The notes under the pieces are model-generated. The model worked only from the letters and a program-made list of their open reading frames with translations, was not told where the DNA came from and searched no databases. This document shows, piece after piece, positions 1 to 7,861 of a stretch of 64,000 bases of DNA. Every line of letters begins with the position of its first letter. Position 1 is the stretch's first letter. Source of the DNA: Abditibacterium sp. GTDB lineage: Bacteria > Armatimonadota > Abditibacteriia > Abditibacteriales > Abditibacteriaceae. The position numbers were made by a program, and so were the translations under genes. The stretch lies in NCBI GenBank assembly GCA_030448265.1, contig JAUJNG010000020.1:30931-94930 (forward strand), read 5' to 3'.

Positions 1-102
1 GAAGGCGAAGGAATAGTGAATGTCAAGGCAACACTCGCAGCAAATCCGCAGAATAATGCTTTGAATGAGTTCGTGGAATATACAAAAACGTGGTTGGAGT
101 GA
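1..102 (+). CDS. C-terminal fragment of an unknown protein
   Basis: Only the last 33 codons lie in the window. They are open in frame 1 and end with TGA at 100-102; the end of the protein reads NEFVEYTKTWLE. I do not recognise the family and the fragment is too short to assign. The stop is followed within about ten bases by an attC-like site, so this may be the gene of the preceding integron-type cassette. Base composition is less GC-rich than the genes after position 990, which fits acquired DNA. Confidence 0.5.
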   Translation, partial: EGEGIVNVKATLAANPQNNALNEFVEYTKTWLE

Positions 103-111
103 ATCAACATC

Positions 112-199
112 AACACAACCAGTCGTTGCAGCCGACCCTTCGCAGCTTCGCTCGTGCCTCGCTGCGCTGCTGCGGGCGGCTGAACTGGGTCGTTATGCC
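112..199 (+). other. attC-like recombination site (integron cassette boundary)
   Basis: An imperfect palindrome ends in GTTATGCC (192-199), like the R' core of attC sites, and begins with ACACAAC (113-119), like R''. The inner L''/L' boxes are CGTTGCAGCCGAC (124-136) and GCGGCTGAACTGG (176-188). These pair with unpaired extra bases on one side, as in known attC hairpins of the aadA cassette type. A further imperfect stem fills the centre. It lies between the end of one small ORF and the start of a toxin-antitoxin pair. No integrase gene is in the window. Confidence 0.6.
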
Positions 200-276
200 G
201 GTGGCGCGGCTTGGCTGTAGTTCATAGGTGAAAATTGTATACTTCCTGCTGTAGTCAGAACCGCAAGGAGACAGAT

Positions 277-570
277 TTGGAAATCTACGATGTCATCTGG
301 AAAGAAAAATTCGTGGACAAACTTGCGGTCAAACATGGCGTCTCGGTCGAGGAAGTAGAAGAAGTTTGGTTCAGCAGAGCGCACTTTCGGCGCGTCGAGC
401 AAGGCCAGGTCGAAGGTGAAGATGTTTACGCCGCTTACGGCCAAACCGAGGGCGGTCGATACCTGATTATTTTCTTCATCCGCAAACACGGGTCTGCGGC
501 CCTGCCAATTTCGGCACGAGACATGACCCAGGCAGAAAGGAGATATTATCATGAACGAAAAGCACATTGA
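277..570 (+). CDS. BrnT-family ribonuclease toxin of a type II toxin-antitoxin system
   Basis: The 97-residue protein resembles BrnT toxins. It has an N-terminal YDVIWKEKF strand, the KHGVSVEEVEEV helix, a central acidic strand (VEGEDVYAAYGQ) and the C-terminal signature SARDMTQAERRYY. BrnT proteins are RelE-fold RNases that cleave mRNA and are neutralised by a DNA-binding antitoxin. I chose the TTG start at 277 because AAGGAG (265-270) sits six bases upstream; a longer frame opens at 235 without a good ribosome site. The gene overlaps the antitoxin by 20 bases, implying coupling. Toxin-first order and flanking attC-like sites fit a cassette-borne stabilising module. Confidence 0.75.
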   Translation: MEIYDVIWKEKFVDKLAVKHGVSVEEVEEVWFSRAHFRRVEQGQVEGEDVYAAYGQTEGGRYLIIFFIRKHGSAALPISARDMTQAERRYYHERKAH

Positions 571-814
571 TCCTATTCCTGACACTTTCGGCAGTTTGGA
601 AGAAGCTGGCGAGTTTTGGGATACACACGATACGATGGATTATCCTGATGCGTTTCAGACTGTCGAAGTGAATGCTCAACGTCGTAATCGGTATTACGAG
701 GTTGAAATTGATATGAGTGTGGCTCAAGCGTTGCGTGACAAAGCACGTCAGCAAGGCGTGACAACGAGTGACTTAGCCACCAAACTCATCCGCGATCAAC
801 TGGCCGCCGCGTAA
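551..814 (+). CDS. CopG-family antitoxin partner of the BrnT-like toxin
   Basis: The 87-residue protein contains SLEEAGEFWDTHDTMDYPD in its first half, typical of CopG-type antitoxins paired with BrnT toxins. The C-terminal YEVEIDMSVAQALRDKARQQG reading is a likely ribbon-helix-helix segment. Such proteins bind the toxin and repress their own promoter. AGGAGA (537-542) lies a few bases before the ATG. The start lies inside the toxin gene, so the two are probably translated together. The order toxin then antitoxin is usual for brnTA-like loci. Confidence 0.75.
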   Translation: MNEKHIDPIPDTFGSLEEAGEFWDTHDTMDYPDAFQTVEVNAQRRNRYYEVEIDMSVAQALRDKARQQGVTTSDLATKLIRDQLAAA

Positions 815-828
815 AAGCGACCCATGCC

Positions 829-913
829 GGCACGACAATGCGCTGCATCCGACGCCCTGCGTCCTGCTCGTTCATCGCTCCATTCCAGGTGCGACTGGAC
901 TCGGCGCTATGCC
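829..913 (+). other. decayed attC-like site closing the toxin-antitoxin cassette
   Basis: Fifteen bases after the antitoxin stop, GGCACGAC (829-836) and GCGCTATGCC (904-913) stand where attC R'' and R' would be, with GCTGCATCCGAC (842-853) as an L''-like box. The R' core lacks the invariant GTT (it reads GCT) and pairing of the L boxes is weak, so this would be a degraded or inactive site. The call rests mainly on position and on resemblance to the site at 112-199. The rest of 815-989 shows no gene. Confidence 0.35.
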
Positions 914-989
914 GCATTAGCCCCAACTTATATCCAGGAAGTCGCATAAGCACGAAGTTTGGCCCCAAACGCGCAAAGCCAGCGATGAT

Positions 990-1943
990 ATGAGACTTGG
1001 TTTCGCCGTGAAAGTGTTAGGTCAAGAGGGCCTTAAAAGCCACGATGCGCGCCGCCATCAAAACGCGCCGCACCTCCGAAATTCCATCGAATTCGCACAT
1101 GGAATCTTCGATTATCTCCAAAAGACGCGCATTTTGATGTATCGCTTTTCCAGCGATTTCGCGCCCTATCTCACCCATCCCGATCTGCCGCAGTTTCACG
1201 GGCAAATCGAGGAAGCGCGCGCCGAACTCGAAAACCTCGGAAAACGGGCGCGCGAGATGAATTTGCGGCTTTCGTTTCATCCCTCGCAATACATTATTCT
1301 CAACAGTCCGTCGCCCAAACTCACTGAAACTTCGACGCGCGATTTTCTGGCGCAGGCCCAGATGCTCGACGTGATGGAGCAGGGCGAAGAAGCGGTCATC
1401 GTGACGCACGTCGGCGGCGTTTACGGCGAGCGCGAGGCGGCGATGGCGCGTTTTATCGCCCATTACAAACTTCTTCCCGAACCGGCGCGGCGCCGTCTGG
1501 TCTTGGAAAACGACGATGTGTCGTGGAGCGCGGCGGAAGTGCTTCAAATCCACGAAGCGACGGGGATTCGCTGTATTTTCGACCACCAACATCACACTTG
1601 CATCAACCCCGAAGGCTGGAGCCACGAGGAAGCGTGCGCGGCGATTCTGAAGACCTGGCCCAATCATTGTCGGCCCAAAATTCATTTTTCCTCGCCGCGC
1701 ATCGAAGCGCGCACCATTTTGCGCCGCGACAAAACGACGGGGAAACGGGTCGCGCACGAAGCGGCGGCGCTCGCCTCGCAGCACGCGGATTATATCGACA
1801 GCCAAACTTTCATCTCTTTCGCGCGGAAAGTGCGCGAAACGCGCGAATTCGATGTGATGTGCGAGGCCAAAGCCAAAGATCTGGCGGTTTTGAAACTGCG
1901 CGAAAAGCTGGAAGCGTTGGGCGATGAGTTTCTGATGGAGTAG
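990..1943 (+). CDS. uvsE: UV DNA damage endonuclease UvsE/UvdE
   Basis: The 317-residue product matches the UvdE family throughout. It starts MRLGFAVKVLG and carries LSFHPSQYI, VTHVGGVYG, LVLENDDVSW, CIFDHQHH and PKIHFSSPR. These supply the metal-binding His, Glu and Asp residues of this TIM-barrel nuclease. The enzyme nicks DNA 5' of UV photoproducts and starts an excision pathway independent of UvrABC. Length is normal for the family. It is monocistronic and is followed by an inverted-repeat element (1948-2155). With uvrB and dinB also in the window, the organism appears well equipped for UV damage. Confidence 0.93.
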   Translation: MRLGFAVKVLGQEGLKSHDARRHQNAPHLRNSIEFAHGIFDYLQKTRILMYRFSSDFAPYLTHPDLPQFHGQIEEARAELENLGKRAREMNLRLSFHPSQYIILNSPSPKLTETSTRDFLAQAQMLDVMEQGEEAVIVTHVGGVYGEREAAMARFIAHYKLLPEPARRRLVLENDDVSWSAAEVLQIHEATGIRCIFDHQHHTCINPEGWSHEEACAAILKTWPNHCRPKIHFSSPRIEARTILRRDKTTGKRVAHEAAALASQHADYIDSQTFISFARKVRETREFDVMCEAKAKDLAVLKLREKLEALGDEFLME

Positions 1944-1947
1944 GGGT

Positions 1948-2155
1948 GAATGAATTCGCCGCAGCAACGGCGCGAAGTCCGCCTTTGTGGACTAAGAACC
2001 TATTCAAATAGTAGGGAGCGAAATGTGGGGAGCGCGATTAGCCCGGCTCCCAGTTTTTGAGGCGAGGAGTGATTCCCCCGCTCCCTGCCTATGCGGATAC
2101 GCTCCAAGGCCCAACCCGCGCCGGCGGGTTTTGTTGTTTTGCGGCGAATTTATTC
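1948..2155. repeat. cloverleaf-like palindromic element, copy 1 (with an inserted segment)
   Basis: Outer arms GAATGAATTCGCCGCA (1948-1963) and its near-exact complement (2140-2155, one mismatch) enclose two stem-loops: AGTCC...GGACT (1976-1993) and AACCCGCGCCGGCGGGTT (2113-2130). A second copy of the same architecture lies at 58565-58678, where the two inner stem-loops are nearly adjacent. Here about 105 extra bases (roughly 2001-2107) separate them, and that extra segment is itself palindromic, with GGGAGCG near 2014 and CGCTCCC near 2078. The element fills the uvsE to pilC gap. Confidence 0.8.
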
Positions 2156-2177
2156 GCTGCAAATTAAACTCTCCACC

Positions 2178-3566
2178 ATGTCTCTCTGGGATTACGAAGC
2201 GCGCGACTCCGGCGGGAAAGTCGTGCGCGGCAATCACGATGCCGCCGACCGCCGCGCCGCGCTCGAATTTCTGCGCGCTCAAGGGCTGTTCCTGACGCGG
2301 CTCGAAGCCGCGCGCGGCCCCGCCGTCCCTCGAAACTCGGCCCCCGCCCCGCGCGCGCCGCGCGTCGAATCAAACGCGGGGCGCGAAGCCTCATCGCCTT
2401 CCGCTCCGCTCCCCGCGCCGACCGTTCCTGGCGTCGCGCTGGGAGTTTCGCCCACGCCTCGCGTCGCGGGGTCTTCAGCCAATCCGCGCCATCAAAACCC
2501 GCGCGCCGCCGCGCCGCCCATCGCGCCGCAGCCGCTTTTGCGCTGTTCGACCAAAGATTTGTCGCAGTTTTTCCGTCAACTCGGCGCCATGGTTCACGCC
2601 GGAACCACGATTGGCGCCGCTCTGCACTCAATGTCCGACCACGCGCCCAATGGCGCGCTCCGCAGCGCGTCGCGTCAAATGGAGGCGCGCGTTTTGAGCG
2701 GCGAGCCGCTTTCGGCTTCGATGACCGCGTTTCCTGGCCTGTTTTCGCCGCTTCAAATCGGCATGGTGAGCGCCGGCGAGCGCGGCGGCTTTCTCGATGC
2801 GATGTTCGCGCGCCTCTCGCGCTATGCCGAACGCGATTACGAGTTGCAGCAGACCATCAAACGCGAAACCTGGTATCCCAAACTGCTGGTTTTTGCCTCG
2901 ATTTTCATTCCTGGCGCCGTGCCTCTGGTTTTGGCGGTCGTCCAGGGCGGCCAAAATCCGTTTCTGGCGTGGCTCGCCTCGGTGGGGCCGCCGCTTTTAA
3001 TTGTCGGCATCGCCTATCTCATTTATCGGGCTATAGAGTTTTCGTCGCCGCTCGCCGCGCATCAAAACGGGCCGAAATTGATCCTCGATTCCGTCAAACT
3101 GCGCCTGCCCGTGATGGGCAAAGTCACGCGCGCTTTTGCGACCGCGAAATTTTGCCGTGCTCTGGGCGCGCTTTACGGCGCGGGAGTTGGGCCTGGCGAA
3201 AGCGTTCGCCTTGCCAGCGATGCCTGCGGCAACGCCGCCATCGCGCGCGATGCCCTCGCCACCATCCCACGGCTCGAACACGGCGAGAGATTGACCGATT
3301 GTCTGGCTTCAACCAAACAGTTTCCTTCGACCGTTTTGCAGGTGATGCACGTCGGCGAGGAATCGGGCAGTCTGGACGAGCAGTTGGATAAAGCCGCCGA
3401 TTTTCTCGAATCGGATGCCGAAGTTGCCGTCAAACAGAGCGTGCAGGTGCTGGGCATCGTGGTTTTTTTGATTATCGCGATTCGCATCGGAATGCAGATG
3501 GGGCAGTTTTACCTCGGCTATTTCGAGTCGATTTTCAGCGATGCGGAAAAAGCGGTGAAGGGCTAA
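2178..3566 (+). CDS. type II secretion / type IV pilus inner-membrane protein (PilC/GspF-like)
   Basis: The 462-residue protein has the GspF/PilC layout. A short N-terminal MSLWDYEARDSGGKVVRG region is followed by a Pro/Ala-rich linker. There are two repeated T2SSF domains, the first around 120-240 with FFRQLGAMVHAGTTIGAAL and the second around 320-435 with FCRALGALYGAGVGPGESV. Each is followed by hydrophobic membrane segments. It acts in the inner membrane as the platform of a pilus or secretion machine. I chose the ATG at 2178; an upstream frame to 2091 would translate the repeat element. No other pilus gene is adjacent. A J-domain gene follows 21 bases later. Confidence 0.85.
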   Translation: MSLWDYEARDSGGKVVRGNHDAADRRAALEFLRAQGLFLTRLEAARGPAVPRNSAPAPRAPRVESNAGREASSPSAPLPAPTVPGVALGVSPTPRVAGSSANPRHQNPRAAAPPIAPQPLLRCSTKDLSQFFRQLGAMVHAGTTIGAALHSMSDHAPNGALRSASRQMEARVLSGEPLSASMTAFPGLFSPLQIGMVSAGERGGFLDAMFARLSRYAERDYELQQTIKRETWYPKLLVFASIFIPGAVPLVLAVVQGGQNPFLAWLASVGPPLLIVGIAYLIYRAIEFSSPLAAHQNGPKLILDSVKLRLPVMGKVTRAFATAKFCRALGALYGAGVGPGESVRLASDACGNAAIARDALATIPRLEHGERLTDCLASTKQFPSTVLQVMHVGEESGSLDEQLDKAADFLESDAEVAVKQSVQVLGIVVFLIIAIRIGMQMGQFYLGYFESIFSDAEKAVKG

Positions 3567-3587
3567 AACCGCTAAAATAAAGGCGGC

Positions 3588-4367
3588 ATGAGTTTCGATC
3601 CTTATCAGGTGCTGGGCGAGGAGCGCGAGGTTTCGTCCGAAGTTCTCAAAGCGTCCTACCGCCGTCTGGTGCGCGAAAACCATCCCGACGTGGCGCCCGA
3701 TAAAGCCGCCGCCACGATTCGCATGGCGCAGATCAACCAGGCGTGGCATCTCATCGGCGACCCGCAAAAGCGCGCCCAGTTCGATGCGCGCGCGCGGTTG
3801 GCGGAAATCAAAAGTCAAAATCAAGCGCGTCAGGCGCGCGAAAGCGCGCAGCGCGCGCGTTCCACATCCCCAAAATCGCCGGCGCCGCGTGTCAAACCCG
3901 CCGCGCCCCAGTCGAGAGCGGCGACCAGAGAAAAAAGCGCGCGCCGTCAAAAATCGACATCCAGGACGAAACCAGCGCGACCAAATGCCAGCCCAAGGCG
4001 CGAAATGCGGCTTTTGCACCAAATTTCGCTCGCCTCGCAGCTCTTTCACCGCGAACGCAAAGTCAAAGAAGCGACCGCGCTGTGCCGCGCCGTTTTGCTC
4101 GCCGATGGCCGCAACGTCGCGGCGCGCGAACTGATGGGCGATATTTTCGCGCACCAGGGGCTTTTCGATTACGCGCTGATGATGTTCGACCAGGCCCTTC
4201 AAATCGCGCCCGACGACGCCATGCTGCGCCGCAAACGCGACCGGCTGGAAATCGCATATTCCCAGTCCAAAGCCGCGCCGCGCGCCGAAAAAAACACCCG
4301 TCCCTCGCTGTGGAATCGTTTGCGCGCCAAATTTTCGAGGCAACAGGCAACAGGCAACAGGCAATAG
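3588..4367 (+). CDS. J-domain co-chaperone-like protein with C-terminal helical repeat
   Basis: Residues 3-70 form a J domain with the essential HPD at 32-34 and YRRLVRENHPDV, the contact motif for DnaK. There is no G/F region, zinc finger or DnaJ C-terminal domain, so this is not DnaJ proper. A basic, low-complexity Arg/Lys/Ala/Ser linker (about 70-135) leads to a TPR-like tail (REL MGDIFAHQGLFDYAL region, about 140-225). The last codons (RQQATGNRQ) are supplied by a heptamer repeat that also contains the stop, so the original C terminus may have been altered. A role in localised chaperone recruitment is an inference. Confidence 0.75.
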   Translation: MSFDPYQVLGEEREVSSEVLKASYRRLVRENHPDVAPDKAAATIRMAQINQAWHLIGDPQKRAQFDARARLAEIKSQNQARQARESAQRARSTSPKSPAPRVKPAAPQSRAATREKSARRQKSTSRTKPARPNASPRREMRLLHQISLASQLFHRERKVKEATALCRAVLLADGRNVAARELMGDIFAHQGLFDYALMMFDQALQIAPDDAMLRRKRDRLEIAYSQSKAAPRAEKNTRPSLWNRLRAKFSRQQATGNRQ

Positions 4368-4432
4368 TGAAAACGAGCCATTCTGCGCCCCATCTCACTG
4401 TTGCCTATTGCCTATTGCCTGTTGCCTGTTGC
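4340..4432. repeat. heptamer tandem repeat arranged as an inverted repeat
   Basis: Units of GGCAACA/GGCAATA run from 4340 to 4367 and the complementary units (TATTGCC, TGTTGCC) run from 4405 to 4432. The 28-base arms pair with one mismatch across a 37-base loop. The left arm contains the J-domain gene's final codons and TAG stop; the right arm ends five bases before the panB ATG, where a ribosome site would be expected. Pairing could therefore influence panB translation. Confidence 0.85.
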
Positions 4433-4436
4433 TCCC

Positions 4437-5306
4437 ATGACTCCCCTGCAAATTTTCGCTCGCAAAAAGCGCGACCAAGCGCCGCTTTCGATGCTCTCGC
4501 TTTACGACGCGCCCAGCGCGCAAATCGCCTGCGAAGCGGGCGCGGACGCGATTTTAGTTGGCGATTCTCTCGGCAACACCCTTCTGGGCTACGATTCGAC
4601 GCTCCCCGTCACCATGAGCGACATGAAACGGCACACCGGCGCCGTGGTGCGCGGCGTCAAAAGCTCGTCGCGCGCCGATGTCGCGGTTGTCGCCGATTTG
4701 CCCTTTGGCTCCTACGCCACGCCCAAACGCGCCATCGAAAACGCAGTCGCGCTGCTGCAAATCGGCGCGCACGCCGTCAAAATCGAGGGCGTTCATCCCG
4801 ATTTATTGAAAAAACTGACGCGCCAGGGTATTCCGGTGATGGGGCACCTTGGTTTCACGCCGCAGTCGGTGTTGCAGTTCGAAAGCGTGGTGCAGGGCAA
4901 AACTTCTGAGGCGGGCCAGCGCCTGGCACGGCAGGCGGCGGTTTTGGAAGAATGCGGCGCCTTTGCGGTTGTTCTGGAAGCTGTCACGAGCGAAGTCGCG
5001 CAGCATATCACGGCGCAGCTTAAGATTGCGACCGTCGGTATCGGCGCGGGGGCGGGGTGCGACGGACAGGTGTTGGTGTGGAACGATATGGTCGGGCTGT
5101 CGCCGCAAACTTTCAAACTCGCCAAAGCGTGGGCCAATACGCGAGAAATCTGGCTTGAAGCGGCGCAGAATTATGTTACCGAAGTTCAAAACGGCAGCTT
5201 TCCGGCGCCCGAAAACGGCTGGAAGATGAGCGACGAGGAGCGGGCGAAATTTTCGACTTCGCACCATGAAATCGAGATCGAAACGCTGGATGAGCAGCCG
5301 TTTTAG
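4437..5306 (+). CDS. panB: 3-methyl-2-oxobutanoate hydroxymethyltransferase
   Basis: PanB makes ketopantoate from 3-methyl-2-oxobutanoate and methylene-tetrahydrofolate, the first committed step to pantothenate and CoA. The 289-residue protein has the family signatures ILVGDSLGNTLLGYDSTLPVT (metal-binding Asp), VVADLPFGSY (second Asp), VKIEG (Glu), MGHLGFTPQS and the general-base Glu in VVLEAVTSEVA. I chose ATG 4437, which gives MTPLQIFARKK; the frame is open upstream to 4401 but that part is repeat sequence. panC follows, separated by a hairpin, so the pair is probably one functional unit. Confidence 0.95.
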   Translation: MTPLQIFARKKRDQAPLSMLSLYDAPSAQIACEAGADAILVGDSLGNTLLGYDSTLPVTMSDMKRHTGAVVRGVKSSSRADVAVVADLPFGSYATPKRAIENAVALLQIGAHAVKIEGVHPDLLKKLTRQGIPVMGHLGFTPQSVLQFESVVQGKTSEAGQRLARQAAVLEECGAFAVVLEAVTSEVAQHITAQLKIATVGIGAGAGCDGQVLVWNDMVGLSPQTFKLAKAWANTREIWLEAAQNYVTEVQNGSFPAPENGWKMSDEERAKFSTSHHEIEIETLDEQPF

Positions 5307-5312
5307 GAAATT

Positions 5313-5433
5313 GTTTTGGAAGTGCCCGTAGGGGCGTAGCGTGCTACGCCCAGGGCGTTGGAGAAGCCTTCAAATGACTCACGCTCAGGGTTTTGGGCGT
5401 AGCACGCTACGCCCCTACGGGCACTTCCAAAAC
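5313..5433. repeat. long inverted repeat between panB and panC
   Basis: Forty-base arms (5313-5352 and 5394-5433) are exact complements around a 41-base loop. The stem contains GTAGGGGCGTAGCGTGCTACG, itself partly self-complementary. It begins seven bases after the panB stop. No run of T follows the stem, so a classical intrinsic terminator is not indicated. Confidence 0.92.
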
Positions 5434-5479
5434 TCCTTCGCAGCCGTTTCAAACCGTTTTCGGATAGCCTCTAACCACC

Positions 5480-6331
5480 ATGCAAATTCTCACCGAACCG
5501 CGCGCCATGCAGCAACTTTGTCAGAGTTTGCGCTGCCAGGGAGCCGATCTGGGTTTCGTGCCCACGATGGGCGCTCTGCACGCCGGACATCTCGCGCTGT
5601 GCCATCGCGCGCGCGAGGAAAATCCGCAATTCGTGGCTTCGATTTTCGTCAATCCCACTCAATTCGGCGCCAGCGAAGATTTGAGTCGTTATCCGCGCTC
5701 GCTCGAAACCGACCTCGAACTGCTGCGCGAAGCGGGCTGCGACGCCGTTTTTACTCCCGATGCGCGCGCCATGTATGGCGACACCGATTTGCTGCACGGC
5801 ACCTGGGTCGATGTCGCGCCCTTCAACGAAATGTGGGAAGGCGTGACGCGCCCTGGCCATTTGCGCGGCGTGGCGACGGTGGTGGCCAAACTTTTCAACC
5901 TGATTTCTCCCTCGCGCGCTTACTTCGGCGAAAAAGATTTCCAGCAGTTGCACGTGGTGCAGGCCCTGACGCGCGATTTGAATTTCCCCATTGAAATCGT
6001 GGGCGTGGAAACCGTGCGCGAACCCGATGGCCTGGCCCTGTCGAGCCGCAACGCTTACCTGAACGAACAGCAGCGCCGCGCGGCGAGCGCGATTTACCGC
6101 GCCATGCGCGCCGGAGTCGAAGCGGCGCGCGGCGGCGAAACCGATGTCGCCGCGCTGGGCCGCACCATGAACGCCGTTCTGGAAGCCGAGCCGCTCATTC
6201 AACCGCAATACGTCGCGGTTGTCGATGCCGAAAATCTCACGGCGCTGCAACAACTCGACGGGCGCGCCGCGCGCATTCTTATCAGCGCCCATCTGGGCAA
6301 AACGCGGCTCATCGACAACATGGCGCTTTGA
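5480..6331 (+). CDS. panC: pantoate--beta-alanine ligase (pantothenate synthetase)
   Basis: PanC joins pantoate and beta-alanine using ATP to make pantothenate. The 283-residue product has the complete signature set: FVPTMGALHAGH (HIGH-type nucleotide site), SIFVNPTQFG, YFGEKDFQQ (KMSKS-equivalent region) and GLALSSRNAYL. Length is normal. The ATG at 5480 matches the family N terminus (MQIL...). It follows panB at 173 bases with a long palindrome between them. panD and panE are not in the window. Confidence 0.96.
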   Translation: MQILTEPRAMQQLCQSLRCQGADLGFVPTMGALHAGHLALCHRAREENPQFVASIFVNPTQFGASEDLSRYPRSLETDLELLREAGCDAVFTPDARAMYGDTDLLHGTWVDVAPFNEMWEGVTRPGHLRGVATVVAKLFNLISPSRAYFGEKDFQQLHVVQALTRDLNFPIEIVGVETVREPDGLALSSRNAYLNEQQRRAASAIYRAMRAGVEAARGGETDVAALGRTMNAVLEAEPLIQPQYVAVVDAENLTALQQLDGRAARILISAHLGKTRLIDNMAL

Positions 6332-6364
6332 TTCGTTGGTTATGGTCACGCTTTTTGAAAAGCA

Positions 6365-6525
6365 AGCGCTCGACTCCCTCTCCCTGCGGGAGAGTCGGGT
6401 GCCCAGGGTGAAAAGGGACTGCTCTCACCTTTTTCCGGTTAAATCTTTGAAAACTGCGGCTTTTCACCCTCACCCGTCGCCCAGAGGGCACCCGACTCTC
6501 CCGCAGGGAGAGGGAGTCGAGCGCT
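6365..6525. repeat. long inverted repeat, CCCAGAGGGCACCC family
   Basis: Forty-base arms (6365-6404 and 6486-6525) are complementary, and ten further inner bases pair (6405-6414 with 6461-6470). The right arm carries an extra 15 bases (6471-6485) containing GTCGCCCAGA that the left arm lacks, as if a short deletion had removed one copy. The motif CCCAGAGGGCACCCGACT is shared with the elements at 11399 and 38953. The element fills the gap between panC and the deacetylase gene. Confidence 0.9.
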
Positions 6526-6546
6526 CAATTTGCCGCTCATCTAACC

Positions 6547-7485
6547 ATGAAAACTGCTTTTCTCACACACCCGCTTTTTCTCGAACACGATACCGGAAGC
6601 GGCCATCCCGAACGCCCGCAGCGTCTGACGGCGATCTGGAATCATTTGCGCGCCGCCGGACTGTGGGACGAACTGCTTCATCTCCCTTTCGAAGCGGCGA
6701 GCGTTGCCGATCTGGAACGCTGCCACACGCGCTCGCACATCGAACGAGTCAGAAACATCGCGCAGAGCGGAGGCGGCGCGCTCGATGGCGACACCATCCT
6801 TTCACCGCAATCGTTCGAGGCGGCGGCACTGGCGAGCGGCGCCGCGATGCGCGCCGTCGATGCGACTCTGCGCGGCGAGGCCCACAATGCGTTCGTAGCG
6901 GCGCGGCCCTGTGGACATCACGCCGAAAGCGGGCGGCGCGCTCATTCGCCGTGGGGATTTTGTCTGTTCAATCACGTCGCGGTCGCGGCGCGTCACGCGC
7001 AAGCCAAATGGGGTTTAGAGCGCGTGGCGATTTTGGATTTCGATGTCCATCACGGCAACGGGACGCAGGAAATTTTTTACGACGATGGCAGCGTGTTTTT
7101 CGCCTCGATTCACGAAGCGCCGCTTTTTCCTGGTTCGGGTCTCTCCACCGAGCGCGGGGATGAAACCACGCTTAACCTCCCGCTTCCCGCCGGCTCCGAC
7201 GGTGCGCTTTATCGTCTCGCCTGGACGCACATTGGCGCCGAGCTGGAGAAGTTCGCGCCGCAACTCATTCTGCTCAGCGCCGGTTACGACGCGCATCGCG
7301 GTGACCCATTGGCGCACATGAATTTGGAAGTCGAAGATTTCACCGATTTGGTTTCCGATGCCAAAAAATGGGCGCAAACGCTGTGTGATGGAAACATCGT
7401 CGCGGTTTTGGAAGGCGGCTACGATTTAGGAGCGTTATCGCAGGCGGTGGCGGCGACGCTGGAGGTTTTGCGAGCTGATATTTAG
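6547..7485 (+). CDS. histone-deacetylase-superfamily hydrolase
   Basis: The 312-residue protein belongs to the arginase/deacetylase fold (AcuC/class II HDAC-like). Visible motifs are TGSGHPERPQRL near the N terminus, RPCGHHAE (active-site His pair), ILDFDVHHGNGTQEIFY (zinc Asp and His), LLSAGYDAHRGDPL (second zinc Asp) and VLEGGYDLGAL (substrate GGY). The usual RPPGHH is RPCGHH here, a mild change. The family removes acyl groups from lysine or hydrolyses acylpolyamines; the substrate here cannot be told. A pseudo-receiver gene follows 37 bases later and may be co-transcribed. Confidence 0.9.
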   Translation: MKTAFLTHPLFLEHDTGSGHPERPQRLTAIWNHLRAAGLWDELLHLPFEAASVADLERCHTRSHIERVRNIAQSGGGALDGDTILSPQSFEAAALASGAAMRAVDATLRGEAHNAFVAARPCGHHAESGRRAHSPWGFCLFNHVAVAARHAQAKWGLERVAILDFDVHHGNGTQEIFYDDGSVFFASIHEAPLFPGSGLSTERGDETTLNLPLPAGSDGALYRLAWTHIGAELEKFAPQLILLSAGYDAHRGDPLAHMNLEVEDFTDLVSDAKKWAQTLCDGNIVAVLEGGYDLGALSQAVAATLEVLRADI

Positions 7486-7522
7486 GGGCGAGGGAGGTTA
7501 AAATTGCATTCCAGTTCCACCC

Positions 7523-7861
7523 ATGAAAACCCTGCTTTTAGACGACAATCTGCTCAGTCAAACTCGCGTCGGAGCGCAGCTTCAGGCGGCGGGCTGCGAA
7601 GTCGTGACGCGCCGCCAGTTGCCCGAAAGCGGCGAGTTTGGCCTCGTCATTATCAATTTAGGCTCGCGCTCGATGAACGGGCTGGGGTTGCTGCGAGGCG
7701 CCAAAAATCGCTTTGCTGAGGCGCAAATTTGGGGATTTTGCGGCCATCTCGAAATCGAAATTCGCCGCGCGGCGCTGCAAAGCGGCGTCGATAGGTTGCT
7801 CACCAACGAGGGTGCGATGAGCGAGCTGTCCGAAACCGTGCGGCGTCATTTGGGCGCGTAA
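7523..7861 (+). CDS. receiver-like domain protein lacking the phosphoacceptor Asp
   Basis: The 112-residue protein has the length and pattern of a CheY-like receiver. MKTLLLDDN supplies the acidic pair at the end of strand 1, and FGLVIINLGSRSMNG occupies the strand-3 phosphorylation site. However, the expected Asp is Asn (IINL) and the strand-5 Lys is not apparent (DRLLTNEG). It is therefore probably a pseudo-receiver acting by protein contact, not by phosphotransfer. There is no output domain and no kinase nearby. Its 3' end overlaps the 3' end of the opposite-strand membrane gene by 16 bases. Confidence 0.65.
   Translation: MKTLLLDDNLLSQTRVGAQLQAAGCEVVTRRQLPESGEFGLVIINLGSRSMNGLGLLRGAKNRFAEAQIWGFCGHLEIEIRRAALQSGVDRLLTNEGAMSELSETVRRHLGA

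Noticed and set aside
4401..4436. Upstream start for panB at 4401
   Set aside because: The added residues (MPIAYCLLPVAP) translate the heptamer repeat and are absent from the family; ATG 4437 fits the PanB N terminus.
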